Source: DASUUI01 sp964577965 (GTDB lineage: Bacteria > Gemmatimonadota > Gemmatimonadetes > Gemmatimonadales > Gemmatimonadaceae). From it: a DNA stretch of 64,000 nt. This document shows positions 26,651 through 34,893 of this stretch, in pieces. The notes below the pieces were generated by a model, which did no database searches, had not been told where the DNA came from, and saw only the letters and a program-made list of their open reading frames with translations. The DNA lies in the NCBI GenBank assembly GCA_964577965.1, contig CAZOAT010000002.1:7881-71880 (forward strand), read 5' to 3'. Each line of letters begins with the position of its first letter. Within the stretch, counting starts at the first letter, position 1. Position numbers and translations under genes: made by a program.

Positions 26651-29251
26651 ATGCGCCCGGAATCCGTCATCCGCACAACGCTCGCGAACGGCCTGACCGT
26701 TCTCGTCCACCACGACTCCGGCTCCGACGTCTCAGCGATCGTCACGTACGTCCGCGCGGGCTACTTCGACGAGCCAGACCACATCGTCGGGATATCGCAC
26801 GTCGTCGAGCACATGTTTTTCAAGGGTACCCCGACGTACGGGGTCGGGGAGATAGCTCAGTCGACCAAGGCCGCAGGCGGTTACCTGAACGCGCACACGA
26901 TCTACGATCACACCAGCTACTACACTGTTCTGCCGGCCGCCGCGTTCGCCAGAGGGCTGGAGATCCAGGCGGACGCGTACGCCAACTCGCTGATCGATCG
27001 GCAGGAGCTGGCGCGCGAGCTGGAGGTGATCATCCAGGAGGCGAAGCGGAAGGCTGACAACCCGTCCGCTGTCACGACCGAGACGCTGTATGAGCTGCTG
27101 CACGACCGGCATCGCATCCGCCGCTGGCGGATCGGGCGGGAGGCTGGACTCCGCCAGCTGGATCGCGCCGACGTGCACGGTTTCTACCGGACGTTCTACC
27201 AGCCGTCGAATACAATCCTCGCGATCTCCGGGGGCGTAGAGCCGGACGTGGCGCTGAGAGAGGTCGAGCGGCTGTACGGAGGTCTGCCTGATGCGCCGGT
27301 GGAGCGCGCGCCCGGCCCGCGGGAGAATGGCTCGGGCGGATTCCGCTACCGCGAGCTATCGGGCGACGTTACGCAGACGCGCCTCGCCTTCGGCTGGCGC
27401 GCGCCGGGCATTCACGATCCTGCCGGCCCCGTGCTCGATCTGGCGGCGACCGCGCTCGGGTCGGGCAGGGGATCGCGCCTTTACCGCGCTGTACGCGAAC
27501 GACAGCTGGCCAGCTCTGTCACGTCGCACAACTACACGATGGCTGAGCTGGGCGTCTTCACGATACACCTGGAGATGGAACCCGCCACCACCATCGAAGC
27601 GGCACGTGCGGCATGGGGTGAAGTACTCCGGATGCGCAAGGATCCGCTCCCTGACCACGAGCTGGAGCGGGCACGGCGGTTGTACGAAGCGCGCTGGCTG
27701 AGAGGACTCGAGTCGATGGAAGGGCGCGCGACGTTTCTCGCGTCCTGGGAAGCGCTGGGTGGATGGGAGATCGGTCCGGTGTATCTCGAAAGCGTTCGCG
27801 TTGCGACTGCAGCTGCTGTTCGCGATGCGATGCAGGCGCATCTGAAACCGGCCGACGCTTCGGTTCTGGCGTACAGGCCAGCGGCCGCCAGAGAGATCGC
27901 TCCGGACGCGGATGCAATGCTGCGTGAGCTGGCGCACACTCCGTTTGCGGTGTCCGCGGCGGAGCGCCCGCGTGTTGCGCCGGTCCCCGCGCCGGCCCGG
28001 GTCGAGCTGGAACGGGAAACGGGTGGAGTTAGCGTGTATCGGACGGCGCGCGGTGTACCGATCCTCGTGCGCCGGCGCCGCGGGCTCGCCTTTGCGTATC
28101 TCGGCGCCTATGCCGGTGCCGGCGCGATGGCCGATCCCCGGGCTAGCGCTGGACTCACGCTTCTTCTCGCGCGGAGCGCAGTCAAGGGTACAGCCACGCG
28201 AACAGCCGGTGAGATTGCGGAGGCGGCGGAGTCACTTGGCGGGACGATCGTAGCGTCGCCGTCAGGGGATGCCTGCGGCTGGAGCCTGTCTGTTCCCGTT
28301 GCGGCTGCGGCGCGCGCGCTCGAGTTGCTCGCGGATGTCGTGCAGAGGGCACGGTTCGACCCGGCCGTACTGGAGACAGAGAGAGCGATCGCGCAGTCGG
28401 ATCTGGCGTCGATGCGCGACGACATGTTCTCCTGGCCTCTCAGGCTGATGAACCAGGCCGCGTTCGGGGCGCATGCGTATGCCACACCCACGGCGGGGAC
28501 GGAGGAGGGTCTGCGGTCGGTGACGGCGGGCGACCTCCGGAGTGCGCATCAGGACCGTTTCGGGCGCGGTTCTGCCGTCATCGCGGTCGTGGCTGACGCC
28601 GATTCGAACGATCTCGCCCAGCTCGCAGCAGCAGCCTTTGGCGAGCTCGCCGTGGGTGAGGTCGCCATGGCTGCCCCTCCGGAGTGGCTTGTGGGTGGAT
28701 CACGGGAGGAATCACGCGATAAAGCGCAGACGGCCATCGCGCTGGGCTTCCCCGCACCTGCCCGGCGCGACCCGGACCGATTCGCGATGGAGCTCGTGAC
28801 GAAGGTCGCGAGCGGGCTCGGTGGCCGGTTCTTCGAGGAGCTGCGGGACAGGCGCTCGCTCGCGTACACAGTTCACGCCTTCTCCTCCGCACGTCCATTG
28901 GCGGGGGTGTTCGCGACCTACATGGCCACCTCTCCCGAACAGGAGGAAGCCGCGCGCGACGGGATTGTCGCAGAAGTGCTGCGTCTTCGTGATCAGCCCC
29001 CGACAGGGGACGAACTGGAGCGCGCCCGGGAGTACGCAATCGGGACGGAAGTCATCCTGCGTGAAAGCGGTGCGTCATTGCTCTCGGAAATGATCGAGGC
29101 GTGGCTTTTCGGGGATCTCGAGGAACTGGATGCGTACGAGTCGGCGATGCGGGCACTGACGGCCGACGATCTCGAGCGGGTGATCCGCGCTTATCTCGAT
29201 CCTGCGAGGCTGGTCACGGGTTTGGTGCGCGGTCGGGGACGCGAGGTGTAG
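26651..29251 (+). CDS. M16-family zinc metalloprotease, two-domain
   Basis: 866 residues: two M16 modules fused in one chain. The first has the inverted zinc motif HxxEH as H50-VV-E53-H54 (SHVVEHMFFKGT), with the third ligand in the following helix (LEVIIQEAKRKAD). The second module (from about residue 460, RTARGVPILVRR) lacks the motif, as is usual for the non-catalytic half. GSGRGSRLYRAVRERQLASS is another M16 signature. No clear signal peptide with this start. M16 enzymes degrade peptides in a closed chamber; the target is unknown. The stop is 4 nt from the convergent gene's stop. Confidence 0.9.
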   Translation: MRPESVIRTTLANGLTVLVHHDSGSDVSAIVTYVRAGYFDEPDHIVGISHVVEHMFFKGTPTYGVGEIAQSTKAAGGYLNAHTIYDHTSYYTVLPAAAFARGLEIQADAYANSLIDRQELARELEVIIQEAKRKADNPSAVTTETLYELLHDRHRIRRWRIGREAGLRQLDRADVHGFYRTFYQPSNTILAISGGVEPDVALREVERLYGGLPDAPVERAPGPRENGSGGFRYRELSGDVTQTRLAFGWRAPGIHDPAGPVLDLAATALGSGRGSRLYRAVRERQLASSVTSHNYTMAELGVFTIHLEMEPATTIEAARAAWGEVLRMRKDPLPDHELERARRLYEARWLRGLESMEGRATFLASWEALGGWEIGPVYLESVRVATAAAVRDAMQAHLKPADASVLAYRPAAAREIAPDADAMLRELAHTPFAVSAAERPRVAPVPAPARVELERETGGVSVYRTARGVPILVRRRRGLAFAYLGAYAGAGAMADPRASAGLTLLLARSAVKGTATRTAGEIAEAAESLGGTIVASPSGDACGWSLSVPVAAAARALELLADVVQRARFDPAVLETERAIAQSDLASMRDDMFSWPLRLMNQAAFGAHAYATPTAGTEEGLRSVTAGDLRSAHQDRFGRGSAVIAVVADADSNDLAQLAAAAFGELAVGEVAMAAPPEWLVGGSREESRDKAQTAIALGFPAPARRDPDRFAMELVTKVASGLGGRFFEELRDRRSLAYTVHAFSSARPLAGVFATYMATSPEQEEAARDGIVAEVLRLRDQPPTGDELERAREYAIGTEVILRESGASLLSEMIEAWLFGDLEELDAYESAMRALTADDLERVIRAYLDPARLVTGLVRGRGREV

Positions 29252-29255
29252 CTCA

Positions 29256-30785
29256 CTATTGCGCTGCCTCCTGCAGCGCCGATTTTGCCCGCTGCAGTGC
29301 TGCTGCCGCAGGCCGCAACCGCCGGTCCGGCGCGCGCAGGCCGCGAATGGCGTCGTAATCGCCCGCCTCATACACGATGAGCCCCTTGATCGCGGGTTGT
29401 GTGGTGGCCCATGCCGCGGTGCCCCAGATCGCGAGCTCCTGACTCTCCTCCCCATGCACTCCGGGGAACCCGCCGGCAGCGAACACCCAGTGGTTCTTCT
29501 GCCTGTCCCCACCCTGGCGCAGCCATCGTTGCGCGATGCGGATACGCGTGTCGAGTGTCGCCGCGCCGTCGAATCCGGGGAAGAGCATGAAGCCGAGCAC
29601 GTCTATCGGTGAGCCCGGTGCGGCTGCCCATGCGTAAAGCGTGCTGTCGCGCGAGCCGAAACTCGACGCAGCCACAGCCACACGCGTGGCCGGTCTTACC
29701 CGGTGGATCGCCGCTGAAGTCTGCGTCAGGTACTCGATCCAGAATTCGGGCGGCTGCAGCCCGACCTCGGAAACCCCCTGCCCGTACGGCTCGAGTGCTG
29801 GCAGTACGATCGTAGGGCGCAGCCAGCGGGTCAGCTGATCGACGTCCCGCACCCGCGCGCGTATGTATGCATCCGGCGATCGTGCGATCTGTCTGCGTGC
29901 GTTGCGAGGGTAGGTGAGCGTGACGATCAGGACAGTGGTGTCCGTGCGGAGCTCGTCAAGTGCGCGCACGAGCGAGTCCATGGCGACCGCCTGAATTCCG
30001 TCGGGGCGGACGATGACACTGATTGCGTCAGTCTCGAGAAGCCGAAGGAGTCCCGTGTCGCTGTTCATCGCATGCGCGGGGGGAGCGGCTGTCACTGTCG
30101 GGAGAATCTTCACACCGAGTGCGAAATCGCCGTCCGGCCGCTCCTGCAGCTGCTGTGTCGCGTACCGACTGTAGCTGCGGACTGCGGCGGCCCCATCCGG
30201 CACCTCGATCAGGACGAGTCCAGTCACCACCATCGCGATGGTGCCGAGCCCGACACGCCCGAGCGCGGTGATGCGCCAGTGGGCGGGAAGCGCCGGCGCG
30301 AGCAGCGGGATCTGCAGGTATGTCTTCCACAAAGCAGCCGGGCCGAAGATGGTCCCCAGCGCGTTTGCCTGCGCTGCGGCAAGCGCCAGAACGGCCGTGG
30401 GCGGCGTGCCGCCCCGCAGAGTCATGTATTTGGATATCGCCACCGCGGCGATCACGATGTTGTACAGCACGATCGGCACGCCGAACAGGGGAGTCACCAG
30501 ACGCCTGCTGGTGGCATACAGCGCCTGCAGAACGAACAGGATGGTCGTGAACGGCCACACCCAGGCAACCGGCTGCAGGGCGCGCCCGTACAGGGTCGAC
30601 GAAGCCGCGACGGCGATGATGGCCGCGGGCGCGACCAGGAGCCCCGCCAGAGCGCTGACCGTGGCGAAACGCCGCGGCGCGAGCCGGTAGCGCGTGATGC
30701 GTCCGGCGAGCAGTACGTTCCACGCCAGCATCAGCGCTGAAATGAGAACGTACAAGTGGACGAGTGACGGTATCCGTGCGAGCAC
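29256..30785 (-). CDS. Membrane protein with C-terminal extracytoplasmic TIM-barrel-like domain
   Basis: 509 residues, no family I can name. Residues 1-215 contain about six hydrophobic segments (for example LYVLISALMLAWNVLLAG and ILFVLQALYATSRR). From about 225 to the end is a soluble domain with alternating strands and helices like a glycoside-hydrolase (beta/alpha)8 barrel: DTTVLIVTLTYPRN, TIVLPALEPYGQGVSEV, TRVAVAASSFGSRDS, IDVLGFMLFPG, VFAAGGFPGVHGEESQ, IKGLIVYEAGDYDAIRG. Glutamates in ALEPYGQ and HGEESQ sit where GH-A catalytic acids could, but this is inference. The start is GTG 30785; the 107-nt divergent gap to 30893 must hold two promoters. Confidence 0.65.
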   Translation of the reverse strand: MLARIPSLVHLYVLISALMLAWNVLLAGRITRYRLAPRRFATVSALAGLLVAPAAIIAVAASSTLYGRALQPVAWVWPFTTILFVLQALYATSRRLVTPLFGVPIVLYNIVIAAVAISKYMTLRGGTPPTAVLALAAAQANALGTIFGPAALWKTYLQIPLLAPALPAHWRITALGRVGLGTIAMVVTGLVLIEVPDGAAAVRSYSRYATQQLQERPDGDFALGVKILPTVTAAPPAHAMNSDTGLLRLLETDAISVIVRPDGIQAVAMDSLVRALDELRTDTTVLIVTLTYPRNARRQIARSPDAYIRARVRDVDQLTRWLRPTIVLPALEPYGQGVSEVGLQPPEFWIEYLTQTSAAIHRVRPATRVAVAASSFGSRDSTLYAWAAAPGSPIDVLGFMLFPGFDGAATLDTRIRIAQRWLRQGGDRQKNHWVFAAGGFPGVHGEESQELAIWGTAAWATTQPAIKGLIVYEAGDYDAIRGLRAPDRRLRPAAAALQRAKSALQEAAQ

Positions 30786-30892
30786 GTTCAGAAGTGTAGA
30801 AGCGCGCGACCAACGGGAGCAGGTGCGGCGCGCAAGCTAGATGCCGCCGGGGTGAGTGGCAACAACATAGGGCGGGACATAGCTTACGCACG

Positions 30893-31417
30893 ATGAAGAG
30901 CGGCGCGCTGCTCACGCTTCCCAACACGGTCTCGCTGTCCCGTTTGGTGCTCGCCGCCGCGTTCATCATCGCTGGCGGGGCATGGCAGCGCGTGCTGCTG
31001 ATAGCGGCCGCAGGGGCCACCGATTTTCTCGATGGCTGGATCGCCCGGCGGCAGCGGATCGAGTCTCGTATGGGCGCTCTGCTCGATCCGATTGCTGATC
31101 GTGCATTTGTCCTGACCGCGGTATCGGTGTACCTGTTCGAATCGCTGATCACGACCACCGAGTTCTTCGTCATCCTGGCGCGTGATCTTGCCACGGCGGT
31201 CGGGTTTATCGTCGCGAAGCTGGTGCCCCGGCTGCGGCCAGCAGTATTCGAAGCGCGTCTCCTCGGCAAGTCGGTCACCGTACTGCAACTCGCCTTCCTG
31301 ATCATCGTGCTGGTGATCCCGGCGCTGAGCGATGCGCTGGTGCTCGCGATCGGTGTCCTGTCAGCAGCGTCGATCGTGGACTACACGCTCGCGCTCTGGC
31401 GCGCTCGCGCGCGCTGA
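30893..31417 (+). CDS. CDP-alcohol phosphatidyltransferase family protein
   Basis: 174-residue integral membrane enzyme. It has the complete signature D44-x2-D47-G48-x2-A51-R52-x8-G61-x3-D65-x3-D69. About five to six hydrophobic helices. Transfers a phosphatidyl group from CDP-diacylglycerol to a small alcohol; glycerol-3-phosphate (PgsA-like) is plausible by length, but the acceptor cannot be read. It lies opposite the membrane/TIM-barrel gene and 5 nt before the next small gene. Confidence 0.88.
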   Translation: MKSGALLTLPNTVSLSRLVLAAAFIIAGGAWQRVLLIAAAGATDFLDGWIARRQRIESRMGALLDPIADRAFVLTAVSVYLFESLITTTEFFVILARDLATAVGFIVAKLVPRLRPAVFEARLLGKSVTVLQLAFLIIVLVIPALSDALVLAIGVLSAASIVDYTLALWRARAR

Positions 31418-31422
31418 GGCTG

Positions 31423-31914
31423 GTGGCTCCCCGGCGGCGCTGGACCTGCGCGTACACCCTCGCAGCGTCGTTTCTCCTGCTGTGCGGCCCGGCCGATGCA
31501 ATGGCCCAGACGAGCGACCGCCCGTTTGTCGTGGAGCTGCGGCTGGATGGTCTCGGAGGTGGACGCGACTCACCTGCAGCGGTGCACGCGGGTGTCGGCG
31601 TCGCGCGGCGGCTCGGCACGTACGCCCAGCTGGCGCTGATCGGCGGGTTGGGTCCGTCAGAGGACGGTATGAGCGGGCGACTGGAGACGGCCGCGCGCTT
31701 CCATCTCGATCCCTTTCGCCAGCGTCGCTGGGGAGCATACGGCGGTGCCGGCGCCGGGGTTCACTGGGCCGACTCGAACGAGCCCTTCCTGCTGGTTCTG
31801 CTGGGCGTGGAAGGCCCGCCCCGACGTGGCTGGGCACCTGCGATCGAGCTGGGGCTCTCCCGGGGAGTGCGACTTGGCGTGGCCGTACGTCGTGGAGCGT
31901 CAGACCGCCGCTGA
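31423..31914 (+). CDS. Predicted exported protein, outer-membrane-barrel-like
   Basis: 163 residues, unrecognised. An N-terminal signal peptide is clear (RRRWTCAYTLAASFLLLCGPADAMAQ, cleaved after AMA or AQ). The mature part has glycine-rich alternating strands (GVGVARRLGTYAQLALIGGLG, WGAYGGAGAGVHWAD, FLLVLLGVEG) that fit a small beta-barrel or surface protein. The start is GTG 31423. It is probably cotranscribed with the phosphatidyltransferase gene. A hairpin terminator follows at 31928. Confidence 0.6.
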   Translation: MAPRRRWTCAYTLAASFLLLCGPADAMAQTSDRPFVVELRLDGLGGGRDSPAAVHAGVGVARRLGTYAQLALIGGLGPSEDGMSGRLETAARFHLDPFRQRRWGAYGGAGAGVHWADSNEPFLLVLLGVEGPPRRGWAPAIELGLSRGVRLGVAVRRGASDRR

Positions 31915-31927
31915 GCTGAAAACGCGA

Positions 31928-31958
31928 ACGCCCTCGCTTTTCAGTCAGGCGAGGGCGT
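31928..31958. terminator. Hairpin terminator between convergent genes
   Basis: A perfect 10-bp stem, ACGCCCTCGC (31928-31937) paired with GCGAGGGCGT (31949-31958), with an 11-nt loop starting TTTT. It lies between the ends of the plus-strand gene at 31914 and the minus-strand gene at 31986, so it could serve both. On the minus strand a T-rich stretch follows within 8 nt; on the plus strand there is none. Confidence 0.65.
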
Positions 31959-31985
31959 CGTCCAGTCGGGGTCCGACGAACGGAT

Positions 31986-32243
31986 CTAGGCCGTCGCGGT
32001 CTGGCCCACTTTGGGTGGCCGCACAAAGCGCTCCCCAACGGTGCGGAGCTCGTCCAGCTGCTTATCGTCCAGCTCAGGGTACCGGTCGGCCAGATAGCGC
32101 ATCGTGTCCTCGAACCACTCGTCATGATGCGCGGGGTCGCTCTCGGTGACTCCGCAATGAATCACGTGATAAAACATCTCATCACGCGCCTGCTCGAACG
32201 CCGTCGGCGTCACGCTCGGGCGCGGTTTGCTCCTTCTGCTCAT
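31986..32243 (-). CDS. Conserved-looking small protein, unknown function
   Basis: 85 residues, not recognised. A basic start (MSRRSKPRPSVTPTAFEQA), then a helical, acidic and histidine-rich body (RDEMFYHVIHCGVTESDPAHHDEWFEDTMRYLADRYPELDD) and a short basic end. No signal peptide or membrane helix. The start is ATG 32243, with GAGGGG just upstream; a longer in-frame start overlaps the next gene and is less likely. It follows the alpha/beta-hydrolase gene by 56 nt. A zinc or metal site from C and H residues is possible but unproven. Confidence 0.6.
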   Translation of the reverse strand: MSRRSKPRPSVTPTAFEQARDEMFYHVIHCGVTESDPAHHDEWFEDTMRYLADRYPELDDKQLDELRTVGERFVRPPKVGQTATA

Positions 32244-32299
32244 TACCCCTCGGTTCTCAGTGAAGTGGCCATACCACTTAAAGATAGCAAGGAGCGGGC

Positions 32300-33142
32300 T
32301 CAAACGCGCTCTCTTGATCGTGCAAAAGTGAGAACTGATTCACATAGCTGTGCAGGGCTCTCTTCAGGTACGAGCCGGCCAGAGCCATGCATCCGCAGGA
32401 GCCGCGCTGAAGGCATGATGTTCACCAGTCGCTCTGGCAGTTTCGGACTGATCGCGCGGTCCTGATCTGCCCAGATGACGAGTGTCGGTGCCTGCACCGC
32501 CTGCAGCTCCTCCTCGGTCAGGTCGTCCTCTCGCACGGACCGGCCGAGGCGCAGCAGGTGGTTCGGTCCGTCCTGACCGGCGAAGGGCGCAATGTACCGG
32601 GCGATCAGCTCTGATGGCATGTGCTTCGGGTCAGCAACGCCTTCCTCCAGGATCCGACGCAGCAGCGGAGCAGCTCCCAGCACACCGCGGGTCAGGCGGA
32701 ACGCGAATCGGGCGGTGCTTCGCTGCATCGTCTCAATGTCACGAGCCGGAAGCTCATCCAGCACCGGAGGGTTGATGACCACGAGTCGCTCGACTCGTTC
32801 CCTGCGCGTCGCGGCCAGCCGCAGGGCGATCGTACCTCCCAGGTCCACACCGACGAGCACGCCACGTGACACGCGGAGCGCAGTCATCGCCGAATCCACA
32901 TACTCGGCCTGGGCGGCGACACCGAAATCTGAGTCGAACGGGCGATCAGATTCGCCGTAGCCGAAAAGGTCGAGTGCGAAGGCTGTGTGTCCCGCCTCGG
33001 CGAGCTCAGGCGCTACATGACGCCAGAGAAAAGAGGAAGTCGCGAAGCCGTGGAGGAGCACGAAGGCGGTGCCGCCGTGGCCGTACCGCTCCACGTGCAT
33101 TGAGCCTGGCCCTACCGGAATACGGAGATGATCAGCTTGCAC
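32300..33142 (-). CDS. Alpha/beta-hydrolase-fold protein with altered catalytic triad
   Basis: 280 residues with the full alpha/beta-hydrolase fold. The oxyanion loop HGFATSSFLW is at 31-40. The nucleophile elbow reads VGVDLGG, so D100 replaces the usual serine, as in haloalkane and fluoroacetate dehalogenases. The acid position is in LVIWADQDRA (D226/D228). The catalytic-histidine position reads MHGSGRLVPEE, giving R256 where GHFVPEE-type sequences have histidine. With both positions changed, ordinary ester hydrolysis is doubtful. It could be a non-hydrolytic relative or use another base. The gene stands alone, upstream of the small protein at 31986. Confidence 0.8.
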   Translation of the reverse strand: MQADHLRIPVGPGSMHVERYGHGGTAFVLLHGFATSSFLWRHVAPELAEAGHTAFALDLFGYGESDRPFDSDFGVAAQAEYVDSAMTALRVSRGVLVGVDLGGTIALRLAATRRERVERLVVINPPVLDELPARDIETMQRSTARFAFRLTRGVLGAAPLLRRILEEGVADPKHMPSELIARYIAPFAGQDGPNHLLRLGRSVREDDLTEEELQAVQAPTLVIWADQDRAISPKLPERLVNIMPSARLLRMHGSGRLVPEESPAQLCESVLTFARSRERV

Positions 33143-33199
33143 GTGAGTTTGAACGGTTCATAGCTTTGTCGGTACACACTCCCGCAAAGTCGAGCTTAC

Positions 33200-33946
33200 A
33201 TGGCAGCCAATCCCTCAGGCGGGCGCCGATCCAGGCGCGCCCGTCCTGCATCAACCCGGCCAAACTCGTTCTACCTGATCCTCGGCGCAATTGCGCTGGT
33301 CGGAGTAGCCGGTCTGGCGTACGTGGCGCTTCGGCCCGAGGCAGCCCTCGCCCCTCCGCGGGAGCTCCCGGCTGATCTCGCCGAACTCGGACCGGCGCAA
33401 CCCTACGTCAAGGGCGACACGAACGCGCCTGTACAGATCCACGAATTCGCCGATTTCGAGTGTCCAGCCTGCGCCCGTTTCGCAGTGATTACCGAGCCGG
33501 ATGTGCGAACCCGAATAATAGACGCGGGTCGCGCGAGCCTGAGCTACTACGACCTGCCGCTCCCGCAACACCTGCACAGCTATCCAGCCTCGCATGCCGC
33601 GGCGTGTGCGGACGAACAGGGGCGCTTCTGGGAGATGCACGACAAGATCTACGAGGCACAGGACGCATGGCGTACGGGCCGTACCAACAATCCGCGCGGC
33701 GTCTTCCGCGACCTGGCTCGCTCCATCGGGCTAAATCTCAATCAGTGGGAAGAGTGCTACGACTCCCAGAAGTACCAGAGGCGTATCGACGCGAATCACG
33801 CCGAAGCGATTCGCCGGCAGATCAGCTCCACGCCCAGCTTCATCGTGAACGGCCGTGTGCTCCCTGGTGCTGTGAGCTTCGATGAGCTGAACAGGGCGGT
33901 GACTGAGGCGGCTGAGGCTCGGCAGTCAGGCGATACCGCGAGGTGA
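33200..33946 (+). CDS. DsbA-like thiol-disulfide oxidoreductase
   Basis: 248-residue thioredoxin-fold protein anchored by one N-terminal helix (about residues 23-43, FYLILGAIALVGVAGLAYVAL), with the catalytic domain outside. The active site is C88-P-A-C91 (DFECPACARF) and the cis-proline loop is STPSFIVNG. DsbA family members put disulfides into exported proteins. The gene is translationally coupled (GTGA) to a VKOR homologue that would reoxidise it. The start is ATG 33200, 57 nt from the divergent hydrolase gene. Confidence 0.9.
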   Translation: MAANPSGGRRSRRARPASTRPNSFYLILGAIALVGVAGLAYVALRPEAALAPPRELPADLAELGPAQPYVKGDTNAPVQIHEFADFECPACARFAVITEPDVRTRIIDAGRASLSYYDLPLPQHLHSYPASHAAACADEQGRFWEMHDKIYEAQDAWRTGRTNNPRGVFRDLARSIGLNLNQWEECYDSQKYQRRIDANHAEAIRRQISSTPSFIVNGRVLPGAVSFDELNRAVTEAAEARQSGDTAR

Positions 33947-34386
33947 ACAAGCGGAGGACGATAGCGGCCCTCGCCCTGGCGGGGATTTTCGTCGCGCTCT
34001 ACCTCACGCTGACCCGGCTTGGTGTCATCGGCGGCGGTGCACTCGTGTGCACAGTAGGCTCATGCGACATTGTGAACGCAAGCCGTTGGGCGACCTTTCT
34101 CGGACTGCCGGTGGCAGTGTGGGGTCTCGGGTACTACGTGGTGACCTTCGGTACGGCGATCGTCTCGCTCCAGGAGCGGTTCGCCAACTCGATGCAGCTC
34201 TCGCGCGCACTGCTCTTCCTCGGCGCGACGGGGTTTCTCTTCTCCGCGTGGCTCACATATCTCGAGCTGTTCGTGATCCGCGCGATCTGCCAGTGGTGTG
34301 TGGTGTCGGCGGTGCTCGCGACGGGGATCTTTGTGGCGAGCCTGCTGGATTACAGAGAACTGCAGCAACCAGCGATGAGCGATTAG
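33943..34386 (+). CDS. Vitamin K epoxide reductase (VKOR) family protein
   Basis: 147-residue integral membrane protein with four hydrophobic helices (about 6-24, 54-72, 86-106, 113-134). The conserved loop cysteines are C36 and C41, the conserved serine is S47, and the membrane redox pair is C116-Q-W-C119. Bacterial VKOR takes electrons from a DsbA-like partner and passes them to quinone, in place of DsbB. The GTG start at 33943 overlaps the DsbA-like gene's stop, so the two are made together. Confidence 0.92.
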   Translation: MNKRRTIAALALAGIFVALYLTLTRLGVIGGGALVCTVGSCDIVNASRWATFLGLPVAVWGLGYYVVTFGTAIVSLQERFANSMQLSRALLFLGATGFLFSAWLTYLELFVIRAICQWCVVSAVLATGIFVASLLDYRELQQPAMSD

Positions 34387-34433
34387 CGGAAAGGACTGCG
34401 GTTCCGCATTTCGCCAACAGGTCAGCTGCTGAG

Positions 34434-34451
34434 AGCTGCCAGCTGGCAGCT
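34434..34451. repeat. Perfect 18-bp palindrome in a convergent gap
   Basis: AGCTGCCAGCTGGCAGCT reads the same on both strands. It sits between the ends of the VKOR gene and the small minus-strand gene, and overlaps a second hairpin at 34449. It could be part of a bidirectional terminator or a binding site. There is no T-run, so it is not a classical intrinsic terminator. Confidence 0.5.
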
Positions 34452-34467
34452 AACTCTGGCAGTTAGC
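34449..34467. terminator. Short hairpin between convergent genes
   Basis: A 7-bp stem, GCTAACT (34449-34455) with AGTTAGC (34461-34467), loop CTGGC. It overlaps the stop codon of the minus-strand gene and the right arm of the palindrome at 34434, so the two structures exclude each other. Confidence 0.4.
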
Positions 34468-34840
34468 CCCTGTGGTAGCTCCTCTGCCGTGCCGCCGCAT
34501 CTTCCAGTCGAAGTTTCGGCTTGACCTCCTGATCCTCGTACCCTTCCGCCCGCGCACGACGCCGGAATGGCACGAGATCACGGCCCAGCTGCACCAGCGC
34601 ACGCGTGGCGACCGTACCCGCCAGCGGCTCCGGGATCCCCATCACCCTGATGTACGCGTCGATGGCGCGGTCGAACGACATGTCTTCCGCCAGCGTGTCC
34701 ACGAACATCAGCGCGTTGTCCACGTGCGCCCGAATGATCGTCTCCTCCGCACGTGCATGGGACAGCTTCAGCCGCCGCTCGGCATTCGGATTGAGCTTGC
34801 GTCCGAATATGGATTCTGGGAACAGACGACTCAGGAACAT
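34463..34840 (-). CDS. Hypothetical cytoplasmic protein
   Basis: 125 residues, not recognised. Mostly helical: ERRLKLSHARAEETIIRAHVDNALMFVDTLAEDMSFDRAIDAY, then IRVMGIPEPLAGTVATRALVQL and a basic tail. No signal peptide, no membrane helix, no metal motif. It follows acs by 53 nt and is probably cotranscribed. The start is ATG 34840. Confidence 0.6.
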   Translation of the reverse strand: MFLSRLFPESIFGRKLNPNAERRLKLSHARAEETIIRAHVDNALMFVDTLAEDMSFDRAIDAYIRVMGIPEPLAGTVATRALVQLGRDLVPFRRRARAEGYEDQEVKPKLRLEDAAARQRSYHRG

Positions 34841-34893
34841 TCGCGATCTCCGGTTCTGGCGACCCCGAGCAACGCACGCTTCGCGCCAGTCAG

